A DNA stretch of 10,249 bases, from positions 1,516-11,764 of the forward strand of contig LT642728.1 of the NCBI GenBank assembly GCA_900128585.1, given 5' to 3'. The notes under the pieces are model-generated. The model was not told the DNA's origin. It saw only the letters and a program-made list of their open reading frames with translations, and ran no database searches. Origin of the DNA: Stramenopiles sp. TOSAG23-3 (lineage: Eukaryota > Sar). Within the stretch, counting starts at the first letter, position 1, and the number at the start of each line of letters is the position of its first letter. A program made the position numbers and the translations under genes. Positions 1 to 7,500 of this stretch are shown here, piece by piece.

Positions 1-190
1 TCTGCATCTCCTCTGCATCTCTGCTCCTTTTGACTATTAGAGGTTTACATTTCTTCATGTACCGCGAACTTATCTCTGCTTTTGTGGTTTTACTTAGCAG
101 TGTACCCCGGTCCTTTTGATTGCGTTTTTTATTTTTGTCTTTTCCGCTGTTCATCCCTGAAAGCGAATCAAGAGCAACAAATATGTGTCC

Positions 191-216
191 ATTGCTATAA
201 TTCGATTAATAGCAAT
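191..216. other. 8-bp perfect inverted repeat (hairpin)
   Basis: ATTGCTAT at 191-198 is the exact reverse complement of ATAGCAAT at 209-216, with a 10-base AT-rich loop. It lies 24 bases before the ATG at 240. It could be a protein-binding palindrome, a 5'-UTR structure, or chance in AT-rich DNA. Only the inverted symmetry is observed. Confidence 0.4.
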
Positions 217-230
217 TAATTTTTCTGCAG
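211..230 (+). other. Candidate 3' splice site just upstream of the start codon
   Basis: An AT-rich branch-point-like stretch is followed by a short pyrimidine run and TTTTCTGCAG ending at 230, ten bases before the ATG at 240. This fits a U2-type acceptor. A possible donor, AG|GTTTAC with the intron beginning at 43, would give a 188-nt intron in the 5' UTR. The acceptor looks good; the donor is a guess. If real, the leader is spliced, and an upstream coding exon could exist outside or at the edge of the window. A trans-splice acceptor would look the same. Confidence 0.35.
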
Positions 231-239
231 AGGGTATTG

Positions 240-2885
240 ATGGCTTCGACTATGCCGTTGTATTCTATTAGGGAGGAAGATGCGGAGCGTTCAAGGACAC
301 ACCGCTTCGGGACGCCGATAGACTATGGGACGTGGACGGGGGAATTGCCTATAACCTGCATTGGACGATGCCAGTACCACGCGATCCACTTTGTGCTGCA
401 GCTGATTGCCATAATTTTGGGGGTATTAACGTTTGTGTTTGCGCTCTTTTTGGTGCCGGTTGGAATGTACTGTGGGCGCCAACCGTCCTTAGTCCAGCGA
501 AAACACTCAATTAGAAAAGCCAACGGTAAATTCATTTTTTGGGGAATGCCAAGGCATCAATACGTCTACGAGTATTTTGTGTACGGTTCCAAAGACCCAG
601 GGGCGGATGTCCTCTTACTCATCAGCGGAGCGGGTACCCCGGGCAGTTTTTGGGTGGCACCCCCCGATGAGAACAACGTGGAAGTGTGGAGTAAAAAGTT
701 GAACTTACGAGTTATCTGCCCGTCTAATTGTGGGCTGGGGGCAAGCACGGCGACAGTGACGGGGCTGGTGGAGAAAGAGCAGCTGCACGAGGCTATATCT
801 AGGGTGTTAGAGCAGGAAGGCTTGGGCAGCAAGGGTCGATTTTACCTCGCCGGGTTTTCCCAGGGATCACACGTTTCGACGTTGATCGCAGAAAGTTTCG
901 GGTCAAGGGTGAAAGGCGTTCTACTGATGTGCCCGTACATGCCGTTTCCAAAAGCGCACGAAGTGTTCTGCAACGGGAAAAAATGCGAGGGGGACGATTA
1001 TTTAAATACATCGCTTGCTGACAACCCCATGCACATGATGATGGACCTTTTGCCTCTCACCACTATCTCCTTTTTTCTTACCCAAGCCCTGCCTTTGCTG
1101 AAACACTCCTATGCACTTTTCAGCACGTTCACGTCCGGTCGTATGATTTTTGCCTGGGGGGATGATATTTTGGCAGCCCTGCAGCGGCTGGATGCCGAAG
1201 GGACCAGCTACGTCGTGGATGCCTTTTTGAAAGGTTATGAACGGAGCAAAGAGCTGAATATATATGGCGAAAGTCAGATTATGGGCTTTGGAAAACCTGG
1301 TAAAATATCACAGAATGGAAATATCCCAGTCATCGTTGCCACGGACCGGAATGTCACGGAAATTCCCGACTTAGTATGCGCCAGTCGGTATTCATGGTGG
1401 TGGGTAGAAAACATTCCAGGTGCAAAACTAATTTGCGCAAATAAAGGGTACGGACACATGACACCTGCCCTGTACTTAAATGAGTTAATGACGCACACTG
1501 TCCAAGAGTTTCGGAGTAGGCAGGGAGAGTCCAAGTTGGGACCTGAAGAGCAAGGGGTAAAATCGCCCAGTGGCAGTTCCGGCACCGTCCCGACTTTAGT
1601 GATGAGCGCTCGCTCTGGAACTAGCGCTCGATCGCGTTATCGTCAAAGGCGGGATGTATGGCAGTGGACAGACCATTTGCGAATCGCCGCCCCGGATACG
1701 GACAAAAACACACCGATTCCTTGGGTTCGGAGGAGGCAAGGCGACGTATTCCGATCTTCGTTTGAAGATTGGTATATCTTGTGCTATATTTTTCGGCTGC
1801 ACTTTGGTTTTGCATTTCTTGCCGCACTCTTTGGGTTGTCGTATAGCTACACATCGTACACAATATGGCAAACCATTGGGGTTCCCCTTGTGTTCTCGGC
1901 CGTTGGAGCAGTAGTTTTTGGGCCGATGTTGGTCCTATTGATAGCAATGTGTGTTGTGAACCTTCAGCCGACGTCGCCCCTCAAAGGTGTCTTCAACACG
2001 GCCCAAGTCATTGTTAACGGGGGATCGGAGGCGTCCCAAAAGATGGAACGAACGCTGTCGTTTAATACAACTTGGGGTGTCCAAGGGTACTTACTCTTCT
2101 TCGTGTTCATCGGGGCAAACGTGATGTTTCTTTTGGTTGACGAGAAGGGCCTTGGTGGCGCGGTGCCGAATTGGCTTTTTGCGTGGCACATTTTGGGAAC
2201 AGCGACGTTCGCTTTCGTGGCAGTGCACTTGCTGACATCAATGGGCCAGGGCGTGCGCTGCATCGAAGCCGCAAATGCAGAAATAGTGTCTAAGATGCGC
2301 ACTTGGCAACCAGACGGGGGAGAATCCGAAATTAGAACGTCTACCTTGTCACAGATTGCCTCCCAGGTATCCCTTTTGGACGAAGACTTGGTCGAGAAGC
2401 TATCGGAGGCATTTGCATCGACTGTTCATGCTGTTCTTTTCAGTACATTTAGTTTCATTGGCGCCTTGGTTGTCTTTGTCTTGGAAGATCAAACCAGCCT
2501 CTCTCCTTACACCCAGGCAGGTGTAACAATGATATGCGTACTGTTTGCCATGTGCTGCCTTACTGCAAAGTCTTTGGGTAGCATGGCAAAGGCCAGCTCA
2601 TCGTGCTCTGTACTTCCAAACGTCGCCAATCGACTTCGGTTGCGAATGGTCGAGTACTACGAAGATGAAGGGCTCGCCGAAGGGTTCGATAAAAGAGAAA
2701 TGGAAGTTGCCTTCAAACGCGTCGATGCCCTTTGCAGCGGTATTAGCGCGCACCCTATTGGTTTTCGATTGTCTGGTTTCGTAGTTACCCCAGCATTGAC
2801 CATATCCGTCTTGTACAGTGTTGCCGGTGCATTGTTTCTGATTCTTGCAAGAGGAAATGGATCCTCTAGTAGTAGTTCCAACTAA
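240..2885 (+). CDS. Membrane-anchored alpha/beta hydrolase fused to a multi-pass (about 7 TM) domain
   Basis: This gene is uninterrupted and encodes 881 residues from the ATG at 240 (a TTG lies directly before it and is not credible as a start). Residues about 48-76 form a hydrophobic anchor. Residues about 100-425 look like an alpha/beta hydrolase: a strand followed by a Gly-rich oxyanion-type loop (SGAGTPGSF, 129-137), a nucleophile elbow GFSQG with Ser207, a late Asp369 (VATDR) and His406 in GYGHMTP. The apparent catalytic triad is therefore complete. A basic Ser/Gly-rich linker (about 430-505) leads to hydrophobic segments near 512-535, 545-573, 615-633, 645-668, 727-748, 757-777 and 846-870, then a poly-Ser tail. 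The likely role is hydrolysis of a lipid or other ester at a membrane; the substrate cannot be told. I do not recognise the membrane half with confidence. The short loop and final helix (GFRLSGFVVT then a hydrophobic run) are loosely reminiscent of gustatory-receptor-like 7TM proteins, which is inference only. The kinase locus faces it across a 256-bp spacer. Confidence 0.8.
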   Translation: MASTMPLYSIREEDAERSRTHRFGTPIDYGTWTGELPITCIGRCQYHAIHFVLQLIAIILGVLTFVFALFLVPVGMYCGRQPSLVQRKHSIRKANGKFIFWGMPRHQYVYEYFVYGSKDPGADVLLLISGAGTPGSFWVAPPDENNVEVWSKKLNLRVICPSNCGLGASTATVTGLVEKEQLHEAISRVLEQEGLGSKGRFYLAGFSQGSHVSTLIAESFGSRVKGVLLMCPYMPFPKAHEVFCNGKKCEGDDYLNTSLADNPMHMMMDLLPLTTISFFLTQALPLLKHSYALFSTFTSGRMIFAWGDDILAALQRLDAEGTSYVVDAFLKGYERSKELNIYGESQIMGFGKPGKISQNGNIPVIVATDRNVTEIPDLVCASRYSWWWVENIPGAKLICANKGYGHMTPALYLNELMTHTVQEFRSRQGESKLGPEEQGVKSPSGSSGTVPTLVMSARSGTSARSRYRQRRDVWQWTDHLRIAAPDTDKNTPIPWVRRRQGDVFRSSFEDWYILCYIFRLHFGFAFLAALFGLSYSYTSYTIWQTIGVPLVFSAVGAVVFGPMLVLLIAMCVVNLQPTSPLKGVFNTAQVIVNGGSEASQKMERTLSFNTTWGVQGYLLFFVFIGANVMFLLVDEKGLGGAVPNWLFAWHILGTATFAFVAVHLLTSMGQGVRCIEAANAEIVSKMRTWQPDGGESEIRTSTLSQIASQVSLLDEDLVEKLSEAFASTVHAVLFSTFSFIGALVVFVLEDQTSLSPYTQAGVTMICVLFAMCCLTAKSLGSMAKASSSCSVLPNVANRLRLRMVEYYEDEGLAEGFDKREMEVAFKRVDALCSGISAHPIGFRLSGFVVTPALTISVLYSVAGALFLILARGNGSSSSSSN

Positions 2886-3141
2886 CTTTACAAGTTGTAG
2901 TTTGCATAGTGGCATTTTATTATTTAAATCATATTTTGTTTTTAAAAAATCATATTAAGCTTATATCGTGTGTGTATGTTAATTACGAAAAGTATTTTGG
3001 TTTTTAATTACCTCGAAATGTAAACCTTGAATGTTCGCAGTTCATGAAGGAATGCAAACCTAGAATGTCTAAATCTAGATTTCAGTTCGCAGTACATTAC
3101 TTTTTAAATTTTACTTAAAATAACAGCCAATTTTCTTGTTT
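2886..3141. other. Convergent AT-rich spacer with presumed 3' UTRs
   Basis: The two flanking genes end tail to tail here. Poly(A) signals are not clear-cut: a minus-strand AATAAA lies at 2917-2922, about 220 bases past the kinase stop, and no equally clear plus-strand hexamer is seen, though TGTAA occurs at 3019-3023. The spacer contains imperfect direct repeats: 3017-3034 against 3051-3068 match at 16 of 18 bases, and 3033-3045 against 3085-3097 match at 12 of 13. No ORF of note is present. Confidence 0.5.
3017..3097. repeat. Short degenerate direct repeats in the convergent spacer
   Basis: AATGYAAACCTWGAATGT appears twice 34 bases apart (3017-3034 and 3051-3068), and GTTCGCAGTWCAT appears twice 52 bases apart (3033-3045 and 3085-3097). 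The copies interleave, which suggests an old local duplication. Function is unknown. Confidence 0.45.
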
Positions 3142-4530
3142 TTAATTACAAGAATCACAAAGTACTATATAATTTGTTTTTTCATATATATTACCTAGCC
3201 GCCACTGGGAAATTCTCGGGTTCCAACCAGAAGAATCTTTTTGGGCATCCAGAAAATCAGGGTCGTCGACTACCGATACCGCGTTGTCTGGCAACGGCGC
3301 AGTATCCTCCTCCTCCACGCCTTCGTCATTGTTTCCAGGGACATAAGGGGCTTCCAATGATTTTTCTCGCAAGTGTGACCATGGAAATTTTGTAAACATC
3401 TGGCACGACACCACATCGTCGACACCTTTAGAGCCCAGGCGCCTCGATGGCTTTGCCCTCAAAAACCTTTGAATAACCCGGCGATACGCTCCCGACAAGT
3501 CCGTCTCTACAATGTTTTTGTACTTCAGCGGTATGGATGACTTGTAATCCAGTATGTTTTCGTAAGTTTCCATGGTATCAGCACCAACGAACGGGGTTGT
3601 GCCCGTAGCCATTTCGTACATAAGTATACCCAATGCCCACCAGTCAACAGTTAGGGAGTGCCCTACGCTTAGCACCATTTCTGGCGCCATGTATTCAGGA
3701 GTCCCGCATTGCGTGTAAGTGCGGTTGGTTTTCTTGGCGAGTCCAAAGTCAACTAATTTTACGTAACCGACGTCATCGATGATGATATTCTCTAGCTTCA
3801 GATCGCGATATGCAATTTTTCTTGAATGTATCACCCTCAATCCTTCTATTATGCAACAAGTGTAAAAGACAGACGTGGATTCGGGGAATCTCTCCAAGTC
3901 TTGCCCATGTAAGTATTCGTATAACTCGCCACCAGAACACAGCTCTTGGAGAAGGAAAATCATCTTCTTTGTCGCAAACGCTCCGTACAAACCTACAAGA
4001 AATTTGGAACGACCGTTAAGCTCTCGTAGGGCTGAAATTTCGTTGTCGACGAGGTCTTGGCAGTCTTCTTCTGCAATATAGGTACGCTCCATGCACTTCA
4101 GGGCAAAGAACTGGCCTTTGCCACTCACAAGTTTTACTTTGCTAAATGCACCGTGACCGAGCGTTTTGTGCACCGTCAAATCAGTCAGTTTTATAGTGGG
4201 GTCTAGGTACTTCCCTTTGTCCCACTCCAAATCGTACTCTTCAAAATCTTCTTCGGAATCCTCTGAAGATGAGCCCTCCTCTGAAACATCAGACTCGTAG
4301 GTCGATTCCAACCGTTCACGGTTTGGAGATGGTGTGTCTTTGGGCGAGGCCACGGGGGAAGATTCGTCGCTGACCGAAGGTGGTGAGGCGGGCTTGGTGT
4401 CCAAACGCGGCGGCACGGGCGCTGGCGGCGGCGAACTCTTCGATTTTGACTGCGGAAGTGAATTTTTCTTCGGGGGCCACGATGGGAGCCCTTTCTTCTT
4501 CGGGGGCCACGATGGGAGCCCCTTCTTCTT
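3142..4530 (-). CDS. AGC-family protein kinase domain, PKG-like (C-terminal part of the frameshifted kinase gene)
   Basis: This frame encodes Lys/Ser/Pro-rich linker, an acidic Ser/Glu patch (CK2-like) and a full kinase domain at about 3379-4182. Visible motifs are a glycine loop GHGAFS (third Gly replaced by Ser), the catalytic Lys in FALK, an alpha-C Glu (DNEIS), YRDLKLEN (the HRD position reads YRD, as is usual in AGC kinases), DFG, an activation loop TQCGTPEYMAPE with the Thr equivalent to PKA T197, VDWWALG, and SRRLG. The tail has FPW, APYVP and DSSGW, which resembles the PKG C-terminus rather than PKA. All catalytic residues are present, so the domain should be active. There is no ATG between the frame's opening and the Met two residues after the catalytic Lys. 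The longest stretch could only begin at a TTG at 4578, so this is not a stand-alone gene. It continues the upstream PH-CNB frame. The last 20 or so codons are AT-rich and may be read into an intron or UTR. Confidence 0.85.
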   Translation of the reverse strand, partial: KKKGLPSWPPKKKGLPSWPPKKNSLPQSKSKSSPPPAPVPPRLDTKPASPPSVSDESSPVASPKDTPSPNRERLESTYESDVSEEGSSSEDSEEDFEEYDLEWDKGKYLDPTIKLTDLTVHKTLGHGAFSKVKLVSGKGQFFALKCMERTYIAEEDCQDLVDNEISALRELNGRSKFLVGLYGAFATKKMIFLLQELCSGGELYEYLHGQDLERFPESTSVFYTCCIIEGLRVIHSRKIAYRDLKLENIIIDDVGYVKLVDFGLAKKTNRTYTQCGTPEYMAPEMVLSVGHSLTVDWWALGILMYEMATGTTPFVGADTMETYENILDYKSSIPLKYKNIVETDLSGAYRRVIQRFLRAKPSRRLGSKGVDDVVSCQMFTKFPWSHLREKSLEAPYVPGNNDEGVEEEDTAPLPDNAVSVVDDPDFLDAQKDSSGWNPRISQWRLGNIYEKTNYIVLCDSCN

Positions 4531-7500
4531 CCGATGGGAGCCCCTTCTTCTTCTTCGTGGTCTCGACGGTGGGGCCAAAATCTGCTTTCACGCCGGCTTT
4601 TGGGCTGTCCTTAGGGCTGGATTTTGGGCTCGATTTTTGCAACGACACCGATCGCCTTGGAGCGACCAGTTCGACGTCATCATCTTTAATTGGTGATAGT
4701 GTTCCAACGGGTGAAAGTGATAGATCTGCTTTCTTCACTGGTAATTTGCTGAACGAAAACGGCCTTCGTCTACCCTTCTTTGGATCTACTAACGGCCGAG
4801 GAGTAGAAAAAGACAGCCTTTGATCATCTTCGCTTTCTGGCGAATCGGTAATGGATACCATAGAAAACCTGTTCGACCCGATATCGGAGTTAATACTATC
4901 AAATCTCTCCCTGGTCACTTTATCGACAATCTTGTTAGGGTCACTAGGGGCAAAATTTGCTCTCCGTTTTCGATCAGGAGTTCTCACCGTCGTTGAGTTT
5001 TCACGTTTGGCCGGTTTCGATACAACGAGAGGAGGGGGAGGGGGCAGCACCGTTTCAAGGGATGAATTACCCTCACCAGGTTTTGGCGAATCTGGTGCTT
5101 TCTGAGGGCTGCCTTCCTCGGGAACCCGGCCCAATCTTGACTGGCGCCGGATTCTGCTCCTTAAATTTGACTTTTGAGAAGACTCTAAATTCGCACGCCT
5201 CTGAGGGCCCGTTCTGTTCTGTCGATCAAACGATACTGGCTTGGACTTGTCAAAATTCCCCATGGAAACGCGTCGTTTCGCGGCTAGGGAAGCCGACCCC
5301 TTCCCTTTAATGCTCCGATCGCGTTTTTTAGGCTTTGGGTGGGCGTCACCGCGCCCTGGCATCATCGATGCCCGCCTTTGGTTCCGGCCATCCTTCTGCT
5401 TCAGGCTATTGGCCTTGCGTTCGAGGCGTTGGCTTGGGCTTGCTAAATGCCTACAAAAATAGGAAACGCGTTCTTCGTCTAATGCATCTCTGGCATCACC
5501 GAGGGAAATTGTCAGCAAATGGAGCTTCCCTTGTTTGGCGGACACAGTGTAAGAGTCTCCGATATCCCCCAGTTTGTTTTCAAGCTCTCGCTGCAGCGAA
5601 TCTTCCCCGAAAACCTCGCCGCGAGTCAGGGTGCACGTTGTGGTATTTCCACCACCCGAGGCTGTTGTCGAAACAAGCGCCTGTCCGCTGAGGACAATGT
5701 ACATTTTCTTACACAGGGAATTCGACAACACCACTTTCCCCTCTTCCACCACTTCGTCTTCGGAGCACGAGGACAGGCGTTTCATTTCCGAATGTTTCAG
5801 GAACTTTGATATCAAAGGGACGAACTGGAATATTCGTCGCTTCAGCAATTTTTTTCGATGCGCACTTTTCCGAGCAACCACTTGGAACTGGACCTTGCTC
5901 ATGGCCCACAATATTCCAGGCGTCGACAGTGTTTTGATCGTCGCTGACCGGATAACATCATAAAACAGAGCCTCGTGGCCGAAACAATCCCCTGGTCCTG
6001 CCCCAGCCGCGGAGTTGTTACTCGACCCAGTCGAAACGCCGATTGCACTGTGCCTTTTACTGCGCACTACCACACGTTTTTTTGAAAACAATGCTGCACT
6101 GCTTTGCCTTTCGGTCTTGACGTTTAACTTTATCGCACTGTCGTCTATCTCCTCTTCCAGTATGAAACGCCCTGCTTCCACGACATAGAATAATTCTCCA
6201 GACTTGCCCTGTTGCATTACCGTGCAATTTGCCGGCACTTCAATGTACACCATCTCGGCGACCAGCTCGTCTATTGCCCGATCGTCCAGCTGCTTAAACA
6301 GCGCCGATGCAACCCTGGAGACACTCGCGGCACTACCAAGGGCGCCGACGGCTTTCTTCAACATTTTTATTTGCCCAGAAGACTTTTTTTTAATCGCTTT
6401 CGGCATCGCCAAAACCTGCGTTTCAAAGGCAACAGTGCTATTTAAATTTATACTAGTGTTCTGTGAGAGCGTGCGCCCTCGTGAAGAGTTGAGGAATCTG
6501 CGAAAATCGACCGACTGCCCCCGATGAGTGCCCAAAGTGGCAACTGAGTGACGCCGGCGGCGGGTTGAATAAACGGTTTCCTGGGCAACATCACACTGGC
6601 CTTCGGTAGTGCTAGTATCACTGGCATGTCGAGCAAGCGAAGAGGGCGTAAGGTTGGATATCGATATTGTCCTCTTTGGCACTTCCTCACCCTCCTCCTC
6701 CTCCTCCTCCTCAATTGGAGACGAAAGTGGCATCACCGACCGTTTGATGCTGCTTTGCTGAGGCCGACCCTTCCCAGGCCGAACGCCCACAGTCATTGTT
6801 CGCGAGCGTGATGAAATTCTGCTCCCGTCCGACAATATTGACGACATTGAGGAAACGGACGAAATGGAATCTCTGTCCTCTGGATTGGAGCCCTCTTCGT
6901 CTACTACAAAGCCGACTAAACTCTTCCGTTTCTCTTTTGCGTTCCACCCGTCCCCGACGGCCACCAACGAGGCACGCTTCCGTTTTTGCGCATTCTGCGC
7001 CATGAGCTTAAGGGCGCAGGACATGGTGGCGACCCAGGACCGGTAGTCTGCCCCGGTAATGGCGCTAAATTCAAAGGCGCCTCTCCGAACATTTCGCACG
7101 GATTTGGAAGAGGACAAACTGAACTGGAAATCTTTGCGGGTGCTGGCCTTAAGCTTTAAGTCCGGCGTCAGTTGGAGGGTCGCTACCAGGTTCCCCAAAC
7201 GCATTCTCTGCTTCTCATCCAATGCGGCAGTCCGGCCCTCTTCTTCTTCCTCTGCGAACACCTCTTCCCCGCGTTTGTGAATAAATATCCTGCTTTCGGT
7301 CATGGTAAGGAACATGTCTTCCCACGTCTTTGACCCTGTTTCCCCCATCCGATAGGTTACTGGTCCCTCGAATATTGCTTTCGTCCTCCCCTTGTGTGCA
7401 GTGTTCACCAGCCCTTCCACCTCCGCTTCGAATTTGGAGTTTTTGTTCCTCTCGGAGCCTACGATTTTGATATCCGAACTATCTAATTTGTTCATGCCCC

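Larger units (their letters stand above)
1..236 (+). promoter_or_regulatory. 5' flank of the hydrolase-7TM gene
   Basis: No coding region is recognised here. The first 30 bases are pyrimidine-rich and hold a perfect 10-bp direct repeat (TCTGCATCTC at 1-10 and 12-21). T-rich stretches follow at about 124-145. The last part holds a hairpin (191-216) and a candidate splice acceptor (ending at 230), listed separately. The region probably contains the promoter and 5' UTR of the downstream gene, possibly interrupted by an intron, but no clear TATA box is visible and the transcription start cannot be placed. Confidence 0.4.

Noticed and set aside
237-239. TTG start one codon before the ATG of the hydrolase gene
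   Set aside because: Nuclear eukaryotic genes rarely use TTG, and an ATG follows directly.
4450-4480. A 31-nt GT...CAG intron on the minus strand that would also join the two kinase frames
   Set aside because: It restores the frame (GTGGCC...CCGCAG), but it is shorter than introns in nearly all eukaryotes, sits inside a tandem repeat, and other long coding stretches here have no introns. The exact 8-base gap in the first repeat unit is a simpler explanation. Kept as an alternative only.
4316-4531. The last 71 residues of the regulatory frame as a genuine C-terminus
   Set aside because: They are the repeat and linker read out of frame. The Ser/Pro/Lys-rich composition of the upstream linker continues in the kinase frame, not in this one.
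4472-4553. A CRISPR-like repeat array
   Set aside because: Units abut with no spacers, are in coding sequence and vary by indel, so this is a minisatellite; the window is eukaryotic.
4334-4823. Plus-strand ORFs of 120 and 147 codons over the repeat region
   Set aside because: They lie opposite the kinase linker and consist of antisense readings of the tandem repeat and Ser/Pro codons; no domain or start context supports them.
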